Positions 24,238 through 47,095 are shown, counted from the first letter of the stretch. The stretch: DNA of 64,000 nucleotides from Theristus sp. LFF4_11 (GCA_030248135.1 JASANC010002868.1:62001-126000), one strand, 5' to 3'. Notes: a model not told the origin generated them from the letters alone. Program-made: numbers and translations.

Positions 24238-24857
24238 GTTGTTCCGTGCCACCGACTACGCATTCTACGGTCCGTTGTTCCGTGCCACCGACTACGCATT
24301 CTACGGACCGTTGTTCCGTGCCACCGACTACGCATTCTACGGTCCGTTGTTCCGTGCCACCGACTACGCATTCTACGGTCCGTTGTTCCGTGCAACCGAC
24401 TACGCATTCTACGGTACGTTGTTCTGTACCACCGACTACGCATTCTACGGTCCGTTTTTCCGTGCCACCGACTACGCATTCTACGGACCGTTGTTCCGTG
24501 CTACCAACTACGCATTCTGCGGTCCGTGGTGTTCCGTGCCTCCGGCTACGCATTCTACGGTCCGTTGTTCCGTGTCACCGACTACGTATTCTACGATCCG
24601 TTGTTCCGTGCCGTCGATTACGCATTCTACGGTCCGTTGTTCCGTGCCACCGACCACGTATTGTACGGTCCGTTGTTCCGTGCCACGACTACGCATTCTA
24701 CGATCCGTTGTGCCGTACCATAGACTACGCATTCTACGGTCCGTTGTTCCGTGTCACCGACTACGTATTCTACGATCCGTTGTTCTGTGCCACCGACTAC
24801 GCATTCTACGGTCCGTTGTTCTGTGCCACCGACTACGCATTCTACGGTCCGTTTTTC
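24238..24857. repeat. 36-bp minisatellite, ~17 units
   Basis: Unit of 36 bp such as TTCCGTGCCACCGACTACGC plus ATTCTACGGTCCGTTG. Units differ by a few substitutions and there are occasional 1-2 nt indels (for example near 24525 and 24683). Confidence 0.9.
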
Positions 24858-24890
24858 GTCTGCGGTCTGCTCGCGAATGTTGCTGCTTGA

Positions 24891-25991
24891 ACAAAATATC
24901 CCCCACGCGACGCAACTTCGTGTTCAGTAGCTTGCAATCAGAGCTTTGAATCTTGCATGGTCCGTATCCATAAATTTATTCACACACAAGAACAAACTCA
25001 AAGCCTAAAGAAAGAGCACTACTTTGATTGATTTCATTTCTGAATATCAGGCGATAAGTCAATAAAAAATGTCATATCAAAGTATTGGAAAACCATTCTA
25101 GCGTAGTTCAAAAGTCTGTCGACAATGTACAAATTTGATTTTATGTGCGTTTATAATCGCATAACTGTGGAAACTTTAAAGGTACATATTTGACCGAAAT
25201 GGGAGCCGCACAGGCGTAAATAATCAGTTTAACTGAAATCGTTAAAACAATAAATTTTCCCGTGTCGTGAAAGGCAAGTGAAATCAAATTTCTCTGGTAA
25301 AAAGGTAACAAACTGTAATAACGAATAGGTTGTAGTTGTTAAATGTGAACAACGTGCCTTCCACACACAAAACGGCCGTTCAATCTAGACATTTTTTCTT
25401 CGAAAAAATTGTTCCGCATTCGCATATGTGTTGTTCTGGCACAGTTTCTTTCTGCATCCCATCAATATCTGACCAAACATCTGCATCGATTAATATCCGC
25501 ATCTGCATCTTCATTTTTTTCTGAGTGTGTTGATGGTTCAGAAATGAAACCCGACTGGAATAATTAAAATAGTTCAGTAAAAAATAATGCCTTTTAGAGA
25601 TATAACATGATGAAGAGACTTCGATGTATTTTGGCTGCACTCAAAGGTCGACTCTCCTGGTCAACACTTTCCACGTTTAAAAATCGCTTTCTGCGAAGTG
25701 TCCGGTCACTATTGTCACGGCTAATCCAAGGTCGCCACAACAACACCGGATTCACCTGTCTTCAAACCGCCACAACGAAACTTGACGTTTCATCGTACAT
25801 CATTAAACGTCAATCGTATGGTGGATAAAGCACGATGATATACACAATGGCAAATATCTGATATGAAGTTGCAAATATGCAAAATAGAGAGACAGCATAT
25901 TCGAGAAACATTCGCACAACACCAATAACCATGATGACAATACGGACCGATACGACATGATCATGGAAATGCCGCTGACGACCTAGAAGGC
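24891..25991. other. Spacer upstream of the GPCR gene
   Basis: No exon recognised; AT-rich sequence that presumably holds the promoter and 5' UTR of the GPCR gene. No repeat family members noticed. Confidence 0.4.
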
Positions 25992-28900
25992 ATGGCCAAC
26001 CGAACAACGTCGTTCGACACGACCGCACTGGTCGGCCGGAACAGCAGCACCGGCGACTGCATTCGAATCGGCGACCTGCTCGGGCGTCTCGCGCAGCTGC
26101 GCGACGTCGTGACGCTGGTCGACACGGCCTGGTTCCAGGCGGCGCTGTACGCGCACTACGGCACGCTGTTCGTCGTCGGACTGCTCGTGAATGTCGCCGT
26201 CATTGTGGCGCTGATGCGCGGCGGCCTCAAGGTCGCTGGCAACGTGTTCATCCTGAATCTGATGTTCGCCGACGTCATCCTCTGCATCACCAGGACCAGA
26301 CGTTTTTTTTTTTGTTTCGCGCATTTTCAAAAAAATTTTTTGCTTTTATTTTGCTCCCGCGCGCGTCTCAATGCGCGCTCTAGATGGGTAAGCAGTCCTC
26401 ATGCGCACGACGCGGGAATTCAAAATTGGCAAAGGGATCCGAGTGCCCTGAATAAGGTCTGGGTGACTTAGGCTATTCTGAATTCACACAGACGTTCTCC
26501 AGTGTCTCCTTGGCATCATCAACGGAGATCAAAAAACCATCGGACGAGGATCAACATCGATAGATTTTAAAAATTGATGATTGGCGTTCACACAATTTTT
26601 CAAAATAAGTGGTTGAGATAATCAAGCCATTTTACCAGAAAGAGTACAAGCCAACATCAATTTCGGGCTACCGTAATCGGCTATCGGTATGTAAAATTTT
26701 CAGCGACTACTGCAGAATGGTACTGAAATGTTTTTTCTTTTGCTTCAAGTCTTTCTGTAAACGCATTCTGATGAGACCGTTTCACCCATCAATGAGACTG
26801 CAACTGAAAACCAGACAACTCCATTTAGTAAGAACAGTTTTTTTTCCAAAATTTGAACGGGGAGAATAAACGTCTGGTCCGCTAGTCTACCGACGACGCC
26901 CGCACTGACACTGTACAAGGAATGGCTGTTCGGTGCAACGCTGTGCTACGCAGTGCCGCTGTGTCAGTCATTAGCGGTCGGCGCGGTCATATGGAGCTTA
27001 ACGGCCCTTATCATTGACAAGTGAGGCAAAATGCATTGTTGTAAACATTCTGTTCTGTTTGTATCATTTTTGTTACTGCACAATTTCATTGTTCCATAAA
27101 GTCGTCCGAATCCGAAATGGTGACCGAACAACCCGTTCGCGTTTGAGTATGGTGTTTCTCGCAACTCCCCCGTCCCCGTTCGTTCGCGAGAGAGCTCTGA
27201 ATTCTGCGAGACGAAAAAAACATGAAATTGGCCGGTTTAAACAAACGCACGCTGGCACTTATGTATATTCTGCTGTTTCGTCGTACATCTCTGCAGATAC
27301 ATTCACGTTTTGTGGACGCACCTCGCGAAGACGACGGTCACCCGTGCGGCCGTCATATCGACCGCGATCTGGACCGGCTCCGGTCTGCTGAATCTGCCGT
27401 TTCTATACGCGATCGAGTACACGCAGAACGCCGAGAAGGTCTGGAACACGGTGACGATATGCCCGATGGACTTCTGCATGGAGCGCTGGATGAAGAGCGA
27501 CCGACAACACCAGCACGCCATTCAGACCGTGAAACGGGCGTACGCCGCCTGTAGCATTCTGCTGCAGTACGTGGGCCCGGCGATCTGCTTGACCTTTTGC
27601 TACAACAGAATCTTCTCGAAGGTGTGTGTTGCTTGCTGGAAATACCAATTGTTAATATCTTAATTAGCTGAAAAGAAAACACCTCAAGTGTGGACACACA
27701 ACTGGGTTTCTGAACGTCTTTTTTGCTTTCACTCAAATTTCGCGCGCTCCATTCACCGCTGAAAACGCTATATGCTACGGTTTTAGTCGGCCATTCCGTA
27801 AATCATGCATGAGTAGCGTGATCGGGTGACGTTCATGAATTGCAGGTCAATCGTGACATGATCGCGACATCCGCGCAATTTCGTCTGGCGATCCCGAGAC
27901 CGCAGCAGAAACGCGCGTTGCAACGCAAACGTCGACTGTACATCATCTCGATTTCAATCGTCCTCTCGTTCGTCTGCTGTTGGCTGCCGATGCTGCTGCT
28001 GAATGCGCTCGACGACTTTGGTAATGTTGATTGGTTGGTCAAGAGCAGTTCTCAGCGCTGATTGGTTGGTCAAGAGCCGTTCTTCGCGCTGATTGGTTGG
28101 TCATGAGCAACTCTCAGCGCTGATTGGTTGGTCTTCACGTCATATGTTGCATATACCGTATTACCCCCATTAAACCCCCCCCCCACCATTAATCCCCCCC
28201 CCCACCAATAAACCCCCACCCCCCGACCAGTTTCCGAATAATCCCCCCCCACAAATAATCCCCCATGGGGGATTATTGGAGACCTGTTTGAAACACATAC
28301 CCAGCGAATTCAGTGGCTGGTTGCAGTGAAAATGATGAAATTGTGCTACCAAAGGCCCCAAATGGGTGAGTTAATAGTAATTTCATTACAAAAGGCTGTT
28401 ATAAAAGGAAATTTCTATGTAGAGTAGAAGTTTCTGCGACTTTCTTGCCTGCCATGCAATGTATTTTTGCCATTTTTCAACAAACCCCCACCCCTAGAAT
28501 TTTTTTGTAAATAAACCCCCCCCCCACCAATAATCCCCCCCCCCCCACCAATAAACCCCCACCCCTAAAAGTCGCTGACGTATTAATCCCCCATGGGGGT
28601 TTATTGGGGGTAATACGGTATTATCCAGATGGATGGATGGATAATCGATCGATGTTGGTGTCCGTTTTTTGTGATCGTCAAGTGTCAAGCACAAGCGTAC
28701 CCCTCGTGGCCTGCACTGGATGGTAGCGCGTTAGACTATTTATTGTCTGTGCGCTCGGGTGATCGAGCCCCGCCAAGGGGTGTCTAGGCACTTAATGACA
28801 CAGAAACCCCTCCTCGACGGCGTTCCGTACGCTGTTCTGGGTTAGCCCTGACTGAAAAAAAATCGCCTGAAATCGGCAAATCTGTTACTAGAAGAACACT

Positions 28901-30307
28901 TGGAATGCTGCTGCAGATGCGCTGCCGAACATCGAGACGTCCACGATGGACGTCATCCACATCGGCACGCACGCGCTCGCCATGTGCACCGTGGTCACCA
29001 ATCCACTGTTGGTCTATTGGCTGACGAACCAGAGTCAAAGTATCGCCAAGTACCGCAAGAAACTCCGTGCGAAGCTGCGACCGGCGCGCAAGAAGCCGAT
29101 ACTACGCACGACGCAGTCGCTGACGGCCCACAACAACCGCAACAACGACGACAACAGTGACGCCGAGTTGATACTGAAAACCGAGCGTCAGCTGCATTAT
29201 CGCTCGTCGACGCGTCTGAAGGTCAGCGCCGCGCTGAACCCGTTGCACAAGAATCCGAAGCAGCACAGCTGTCGACGGAGTCGCATGACGCGACGCATCA
29301 TGTCGGCCGATCAGCGGTCACGCGATCGAGACGTCGAGGAACACGTGGAGATGAACGGCAGCTCCGGTCATCGATCGCGCAAACCGACGAACAACAGTAA
29401 TCGCGATCTGTTCTCGGTGACGACGACCGAGTGCGCGATGTCGACAAACGTGTCGCATACGATTGGGTCGCAGAAGCGCAGTCGTCCGCAGTCGAAACGA
29501 AAACAGCATCAAGTGACGAAAACGATGATGCACGTGCGAACGATCATCAGCGGCATACACGCGCACTGCGTCGTGCGCGTGCACAATCAACCGCAGGCGT
29601 TGCGAGCCGATCGGAGACAAACGATGGCCGATGAAGAATATGAACACCCGGCACAGACACCGCAGTCAGAGCAACCACCGGAACAACAGCCGGTACAACA
29701 ACAAGTAGAACCACCAGCATCGCAGTCAGCATGTCAATCAAAACGTCAGAATCAGATGGAAGAACAACAAGAACAGCAACCAAAACATCAAGCAGAACGA
29801 CGCGCAGAACAAAAACAAGAGCAAGACGAACAACAAACAGAACAACAAACAGAACAACATCAAGAACAGCACGAACAAGAACCAGACCAACAAACAGAAC
29901 AACAACCAAAACAAGAACAAAAGCAAGAAGAAGAACACCCAGAACAACAACCAGACAAAAAATCAGAACACGAACCAGAATCACAACCACACCAACAACC
30001 AGAACAAGAACTAGAACAAAAACCAGAGCAAAAGCAAGAACAAGAAGAACAACACCTAGAACAACAACCAGAACCACAACCAGACCAACAACCAGAACAA
30101 CAACCAGAACCACAACAAGACCAACAACCTGAACAACAGCAGCCAGAGAAACTAGAAAATCAACCACAAGAACAAAAGCTAGCGCATCAATGCGAACAAC
30201 AACAACAAGCTCGTGAACAACACTGCACACAAGTTGACATTCATCTGCATCCTGAACTTTATCGACGCGAGTTGCACAACATCACAGTGCACACGTTCAC
30301 CATTTGA
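25992..30307 (+). CDS. Neuropeptide-type rhodopsin-family GPCR with giant C-tail
   Basis: Seven-transmembrane receptor resembling NPY/NPF-type neuropeptide receptors. Exons: 25992-26293, 26886-27020, 27297-27621, 27846-28020, 28917-30307; 775 residues. TM1 is LFVVGLLVNVAVIVAL; TM2 NLMFADVILCITS; the TM3 cysteine is in FGATLCYAVPLC. The DRY motif is DKY; the loop-2 cysteines are in TICPMDFC. TM5 contains LLQYVGPAICLTFCYNRI; TM6 SFVCCWLPMLLLNAL; TM7 VVTNPLLVYW (NPxxY variant). The N-terminus has NRT and NSS glycosylation sites. The C-tail is about 420 residues: a basic part, then a Q/E/P-rich low-complexity part (about 553-750). Intron 1 needs a GA donor (AG|GACCAG at 26294) to yield the family-like ITSLPTTP junction. 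Ligand not predictable. Confidence 0.88.
26340..26490. mobile_element. MITE family M3, copy b (partial)
   Basis: Left three quarters of an M3 element (CGCGTCTCAATGCGCGC, GACGCGGGAATTCAAAA, GACTTAGGCTATTCTGAATT) just inside GPCR intron 1, close to the anomalous donor. The right terminal region is absent. Confidence 0.7.
28029..28134. repeat. 31-bp tandem repeat, 3.3 units
   Basis: Three full units beginning GATTGGTTGGTCA and ending CGCGCT or AGCGCT, plus a partial fourth, immediately after the donor of GPCR intron 4. Confidence 0.85.
28156..28618. mobile_element. C/G-run MITE M6, copy a
   Basis: A 463-bp element with inverted ends CCGTATTACCCCC and GGGGGTAATACGG, flanked by TA on both sides. 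Subterminal blocks are runs of 7-10 C separated by ACCAATAA or ACCATTAA, so the complementary strand has strong G-quadruplex potential. The central part (AAACACATACCCAGCGAATT) is shared with the copy at 40499. It lies in GPCR intron 4. Confidence 0.8.
28698..28875 (+). mobile_element. tRNA-derived SINE, copy 3
   Basis: Plus-oriented SINE in GPCR intron 4: CCCCTCGTGGCCTG head, ATCGAGCCCCGCC B-box region, GGCACTTAATGACA body, ending ATCGCCTGAAATC. The A-box region has an insertion (GCACTGGATGG). Confidence 0.8.
29650..30225. repeat. CAA/GAA/CCA-rich coding repeat
   Basis: Imperfect trinucleotide tract within the last GPCR exon encoding the Q/E/P-rich tail. The opposite strand stays open as a Val/Leu-rich frame, which is a shadow. 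Confidence 0.85.
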
Positions 30308-31805
30308 CACGTGTGTCGTTTTGTCTTTCGACATAACTTGAAAGATAAACAGATGAATCCGCTGTGATTCAAATTTGCTATGTGCATGTAACACACTTTT
30401 TACTTTGTTGCATACTGGGTGTGCATTATTGTACCAGTTTGAATGTTTTTTTATTTAATTATATTTGAATCACGCCCGCCCACCGATTTTTAATTATCAA
30501 TATCAATACATCAAGAAGTCCATTTTTAATCTTTTTCTTTTGGCAGTCGCTTTTGGCATCTCTAGCCTGAATAATTATGGCATTAGCTGATTGGCTGGTA
30601 CGAGACCCTGATCAGGCTGAAACGTGGGTCGTTCAAACTGCATTTTTCTTTTTAGAATTTTCGATATTTGAGTGTTTGTATGGATGAATGTTTGGAGCCT
30701 GGGGGCTCGCGGTATACGCTTTACCAGGCGAAACCGCAAAAAACAGTGCTTGCACTTGCACTTGCTCACTATGTCTGTCTAGTTCTTTCCTTCATTATAA
30801 ACAATTCAGTTTTTTTGATGGATAGTCAGTTTATTTCAAGTATAGCGAGGTCATTTTTTGACAAATGTATGTCATCGGGAGAGACAACGGCAAACAACAT
30901 AAAAACAGCAACATACACCTAATTTTTTGTTACATAACAGCAACATTTTGTTCTTCGTGTGTGTTGTTGTTGTTAGTCGTTGCATATTTTGGATAAATCG
31001 AGTGAAGCGGGTTTCTGTTTTGTTTTTAATTCCAAACCCCTCATCTCAATCAAGCTAACTGTACATAATCTCAGCTTTATGGACTGATGTTGTATTTTTT
31101 CGTTGTCCTTCTTATAATTGTATCTTTGTTTTGAGATTTGTTTGATAGAAGCATTTTGATTGACTGGTATATCGTTCGGTCCATTACATGGTATATTATC
31201 ACTAAGCTACTTTTTGACTTTAATAATTAGACATTCATTTGCTTAAATTGAGTTCGTGTGTATCATTTAATTCTTTTTCGTGATTCAAGACTTTTCCGTT
31301 TTGTGCAGAATGCTGGCCTGCATGTGCGAAAATGGACTATTTTTATTTGTCACATTTTGCTTTATCGGTTTGTGTTCTCGTTATTGTACTCACAGTTCTT
31401 TATCTTATTTCATAAATTGCTTGAGTATGCCAGAAAAGAGGAGAAAATGGATGAAAAGAAACCACAATTAATTAATCAATAAAATGTGTGTGGATGGACA
31501 ATCAATCATATCTAACAGAAAATAAGAAAATAATCATATCTAACACCCGATCGTCAGATAATGCAAATACTTTCTGTGTATGTTTTTTAAAAAAAGTGAA
31601 ATTCTTTTGAAAATTAGGGCTGCTCGGCAACTTTGGGTGTGCGCAACGTAAGATGTCATGCAAACTCACTGGCACACCATAGTGCGCTGAAGAACGACAA
31701 AAGAGGCGTGTGCACCCAAGAATGTTTAAAAAAATGTGCAACATACACCATGAAAAAGAATCTCTGTTAAGAATAGTGCACAGCTTTCAGACGCACAAGT
31801 GAACT
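30308..31805. other. Convergent intergenic region GPCR / Cys-loop receptor
   Basis: Presumed facing 3' UTRs. AATAAA-type signals occur, for example near 31478. A short segment at 30697-30760 (GCGGTATACGCTTTACCAGG and onwards) recurs at 50085-50140, and a weaker match lies near 61600, so it is part of an unclassified dispersed repeat. No gene recognised. Confidence 0.5.
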
Positions 31806-42179
<10,374 letters not shown>

Positions 42180-42184
42180 CTGTA

Positions 42185-42400
42185 AAGAATGATCTTTTTA
42201 TTTTGGTCCCGCCACTCAATGCGCGCATAGACAGGTAAACAGTTTCATGGAGGACGCGGGAATTCAAAATTGCTAAAGTGATCCGAGTCCACTACATGGG
42301 GCAGAGTCACTTAGGCGACTTTGAGCTGTCACATACGGATTGAAACTAGTTTCCTTTCCTGCACACGCATTCAGTCGAAGAACTTGAAAAATTTTTAATA
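42185..42400. mobile_element. MITE family M3, copy f
   Basis: Plus-oriented copy directly upstream (in receptor sense) of the first receptor exon found, from TTTTGGTCCCGCCACTCAAT to GCATTCAGTCGAAGAACTTG. Confidence 0.78.
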
Positions 42401-43077
42401 AAATACTGTCTCATTTATATTCGCCCGTGTCTAACATAATCGACGGCATATTTGCTGTGAGAACGCTCGTTCGTCTTGTGAAAGCATCAAAGAACTTGTT
42501 TCAGTTTCGTTCACCCTTCTATCGGTATTACGTGGTATCGCAGCCCAGTTGAGCTGACTGGGTGTGGCAAGAGAACGGCAACGAAACTGTGGTAACACTC
42601 CATTTCTCCTGGCAACACGACAGACTTCTAGGGGCTTCGATATCTGTCACCCTGTACGGTATGCATGCTTTCCGTGCAGGAATTGCTGCGGGGGGGGGAG
42701 CGGAGTTTGGTTTGCACCGTTTTCACCGAATGCATGCATACCGTAATCATCAACGAATCAGCTGATTCCCTATTATCTAAAAATGCGGGAGACGCATATA
42801 AAAGGAGGAATATGGCCTTGTGTAAGCAGTGAAAGACTTGGCTCGACAACGCTTTTCAAGTCTCTGATGTGGTACACACGGATACAAGTACATAAGAGTT
42901 ATATTTTTGCGCCGCGTTTGTTGTTTAAAAGCTTGCTGAAAAGCGTAAAAACTTTGAAGTTATTTTTCAATTGTCCTCTTCAGTTTTGTCTAAAATCACA
43001 CCATGTGCGAAACTCTGTAAATTCTGTGCAAAAACAGAAACATCAGAAATTGCAAAATATTGCTGCATGTAGCTTTA

Positions 43078-43272
43078 TCGTTGTTGTTGTTGTTTTGTTG
43101 GGATTTTTAGGCGATGTTTTTTAGCCAGGGCTAACCCAGAGAAGCGTACAGAACGCCATTGAGTAGGGCGCCCATCGAGTTTTCTCTGTCATTAAGTGCC
43201 TACATACTCCTCGCCGGCTCGATCCCCCGAGCGCACAGACTAGTCTAACGCACTACCACCAGGCCACTAGAG
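43078..43272 (-). mobile_element. tRNA-derived SINE, copy 5
   Basis: Minus-oriented SINE nested in the core of CE copy 2, with a (GTT)n tail on the left and GGCCACTAG head on the right. Absent from copy 1, so it inserted after the copies diverged. Confidence 0.85.
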
Positions 43273-43849
43273 TGACAATTGTTGTTGTTGCTAACGTACT
43301 GTACGCACCGCTGTGCATACAGCAGCACCAGTGCAAAAAGCGTTGTCTTCCGTTGATTTTCACCCTTTTACCAAACTCTTGTGACAGGATAAACCGCTGA
43401 GTCATTGCCACAGAAGGAAATCTTGCGTTCCCCAACGCCTCTGCGATACACTTTGTGCAAACCAGTGTCAGCGATCTAAAGTCTGATCGTTATTTTAGTG
43501 GTTTTAGTGGTCGCTAAATGCTAGAAAAAAGCGAATGTGAAAGTTTCATTTGTCTACAATGTACGAGGGTTGCCACTTGCAACCGAAATAAAGAATAAAC
43601 GGCGCAAAAATATGACTCTTATGTACTTGTATCCGTGTGTACCACATCAGAGACTTGAAAAGCGTTGTCGAGCCAAGTCTTTCACTGCTTACACAAGGCC
43701 ATATTCCTCCTTTTATATGCATCTCCCGCATTTTTAGATAATATTCTGACTTTTACATAAGCTCCGAAGGTCGGACCAAAATCACAATTCGTTGGTCAGA
43801 CATTCTTCTAAACCCCGGACAACGCAGGTTTTTCATTTTTCGTTTTTAG

Positions 43850-46800
43850 GCCAATTTCGCCTATGCTATTTCTACGGCCGATTCGCCCAAAATCGTCACG
43901 ATTCAGTACCTAGAATTGCTCACATAAGAAAACTGACCCAAAATCCGTGATCAGCGCATTGAATTACCCTGGAAAGCACCCTTTTCTTGTTTTTCGTTTC
44001 TAGACCGATTTCGCCAATTTCCACGGCCGATTCGCCCGAAATCGTCACGATTCGGTATCTAAAGTTGCTCACGTAAGAAAACTAACCCAAAATCTGTTAT
44101 CAGCGCATTGAATTACCCTGGAAAACACAGTTTTCTTGTTTTTCATTTTTGGACCGATTTCGCCAATTTCCACGGCCGATTCGCCAGAAATCGTCACGAT
44201 TCAGTACCTAGAATTGCTCACACAAGAAAACTAACCCAGAATCCGTGATCAGCGCATTGAATTACCATGGAAAACACCGTTTTTTTTGTTTTTCGTTTCT
44301 GGACCGATTTCGCCAATTTCCACGGCCGATTCGCCCGAAATCGTCACGATTCAGTATCTAGAGTTGCTCACATAAAAAAACTAACCCAAAATCTGTTATC
44401 AGCGCATTGAATTACCATGGAAAACACCGTTGTTTTGTTTTTTCATTTCTGAACCGATTTCGCCAATTTCCACGGCCGTTTCGCCCGAAATCGTCAAGAT
44501 TCAACATCTAAAGTTGCTCACATAAAAAACTAGCCCAAAATCCGTGATCAGCGCATTGAATTACCCTGAAATACACTATTTTCTTGTTTTTCGTTTCTAG
44601 ACCGATTTCGCCAATTTCAACGACCGATTCGCTCGAAATCGTCACGATTCAGCATCTAAAGTTGCTCACGTAAGAAAGCTAACCCAAAATCCGTGATCAG
44701 CGCATTGAATTACCCTGAAAACACCCTTTTCTTGTTTTTCGTTTCTGGACCGATTTCGCCAATTACCGCGGCCGATTCGCCCGAAATCGTCACGATTCAG
44801 CATCTAAAGTTGCTCACATAAAAAGCTAACCCAAAATCCGTGATCAGCGCATTGAATTACCCTGAAAAACACCATTTTCTTGTTTTTCGTTTCTAGAACG
44901 ATTTCGCCAATTTCAACGACCGATTCGCTCGAAATCGTCACGATTCAGCATCTAAAGTTGCTCACGTAAGAAAACTAACCGAAAATCCATGATCAGCGCA
45001 TTGAATTACCCTGAGATACACTATTTTCTTGTTTTTCGTTTCTAGACCGATTTCGCCGATTTCCACGGCCGATTCGCCCGAAATCGTCACGATTCAGCAT
45101 CAACAGTTGCTCACGTAAGAAAACTAACCCAATATCGGTGATCAGCGCATTGAATTACCCTGGAAAACATTTTTTTCTTGTTTTTCGTTTCTGGACCGAT
45201 TTCGCCGATTTCCACGGCCGATTCGCCCGACATCGTCACGATTCAGCATCCAGAGTTGCTTGCATAAAAAACTAACCCAAAATTCGTGATCAGCGCATTG
45301 AATTACTCTGGAAAACACCCTTTTCTTGTTTTTCGTTTCTGGACCGATTTCGCCAACTTCCACGGCCGATTCGCCCGAAATCGTCACGATTCAGTACCTA
45401 GAATTGCTCACACAAGAAAACTAACCCAGAATCCGTGATCAGCGCATTGAATTACCATGGAAAACACCGTTTTTTTTGTTTTTCGTTTCTGGACCGATTT
45501 CGCCAATTTCCACGGCCGATTCGCCCGAAATCGTCACGATTCAGTATCTAGAGTTGCTCACATAAAAAAACTAACCCAAAATCTGTTATCAGCGCATTGA
45601 ATTACCATGGAAAACACCGTTGTTTTGGTTTTTCATTTCTGAACCGATTTCGCCAATTTCCACGGCCGTTTCGCCCGAAATCGTCAAGATTCAACATCTA
45701 AAGTTGCTCACATAAAAAACTAGCCCAAAATCCGTGATCAGCGCATTGAATTACCCTGAAATACACTATTTTCTTGTTTTTCGTTTCTAGACCGATTTCG
45801 CCAATTTCAACGACCGATTCGCTCGAAATCGTCACGATTCAGCATCTAAAGTTGCTCACGTAAGAAAGCTAACCCAAAATCCGTGATCAGCGCATTGAAT
45901 TACCCTGAAAACACCCTTTTCTTGTTTTTCGTTTCTGGACCGATTTCGCCAATTACCGCGGCCGATTCGCCCGAAATCGTCACGATTCAGCATCTAAAGT
46001 TGCTCACATAAAAAGCTAACCCAAAATCCGTGATCAGCGCATTGAATTACCCTGAAAAACACCATTTTCTTGTTTTTCGTTTCTAGAACGATTTCGCCAA
46101 TTTCAACGACCGATTCGCTCGAAATCGTCACGATTCAGCATCTAAAGTTGCTCACGTAAGAAAACTAACCGAAAATCCATGATCAGCGCATTGAATTACC
46201 CTGAGATACACTATTTTCTTGTTTTTCGTTTCTAGACCGATTTCGCCGATTTCCACGGCCGATTCGCCCGAAATCGTCACGATTCAGCATCAACAGTTGC
46301 TCACGTAAGAAAACTAACCCAATATCGGTGATCAGCGCATTGAATTACCCTGGAAAACATTTTTTTCTTGTTTTTCGTTTCTGGACCGATTTCGCCGATT
46401 TCCACGGCCGATTCGCCCGACATCGTCACGATTCAGCATCCAGAGTTGCTTGCATAAAAAACTAACCCAAAATTCGTGATCAGCGCATTGAATTACCCTG
46501 GAAAACACCCTTTTCTTGTTTTTCGTTTCTGGACCGATTTCGCCAACTTCCACGGCCGATTCGCCCGAAATCGTCACGATTCAGCATCTAGAGTTGCTCA
46601 CGTAAGAAAACTAACCCGAAATTCGTGATCAGCGCATTGAATTACTCTGGAAAACACCGTTTTCTTGTTTTTCGTTTCTGGACCGATTTCGCCAATTTCG
46701 ACGGCCGATTCGCCCGAAATCGTCACGATTCGGTATCTAGAGTTGCTCACATAAGAAAACTAACCCAAAATCCGTGATCAGCGCATTGAATTACCCTGGA

Positions 46801-47095
46801 AAACACCCTTTTCTTGTTTTTCGTTTCTGGACCGATTTCGCCAACTTCCACGGCCGATTCGCCCGAAATCGTCACGATTCGGTATCTAGAGTTGCTCACG
46901 TAAGAAAACTAACCCAAAATCCGTGATCAGCGCATTGAATTACCCTGGAAAACAATCTTTTCTTGTTTTTCGTTTCTGGACCGATTTCGCCAATTTCGAC
47001 GGCCGATTCGCCCGAAATCGTCACGATTCAGCATCTAGAGTTGCTCACGTAAGAAAACTAACCCAAAATCCGTGATCAGCGCATTGAATTACTAC
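43850..47095. repeat. 149-bp satellite array with 1190-bp higher-order repeat
   Basis: About 22 units of the 149-bp satellite. The block 44221-45410 is repeated almost perfectly as 45411-46600, an offset of exactly 1190 bp, or eight monomers. Only a couple of differences were seen, for example near 44437/45627 and 45307/46497. Confidence 0.92.

Larger units (their letters stand above)
24087..24890 (+). pseudogene. Decayed GPCR first-exon copy with minisatellite
   Basis: The start (RIGTLLAHN) and end (FFVCGLLANVAA, then stop) resemble the first exon of the intact GPCR at 25992 (RIGDLLGRL and LFVVGLLVNVAV). Between them the equivalent of ALYAHYGTL has expanded into about 17 units of a 36-bp repeat encoding FRATDYAFYGPL. 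A 2-nt insertion relative to the intact gene near 24186 and further indels inside the array break the frame, and no later GPCR exons follow. I infer a tandem paralogue that lost function. All three forward frames stay open across the array because the repeat lacks stops, which is not evidence of coding. Confidence 0.6.

Noticed and set aside
24069..24949. Long repeat protein on the plus strand
   Set aside because: All three frames stay open across a 36-bp array without stops and indels shift the frame, so a functional repeat protein is not supported.
29547..30230. Val/Leu-rich membrane protein on the minus strand
   Set aside because: It is the antisense shadow of the CAA/GAA repeat encoding the GPCR tail.
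45142..46577. Two identical 81-codon frames
   Set aside because: They lie in the 149-bp satellite and are identical because of the 1190-bp higher-order duplication.
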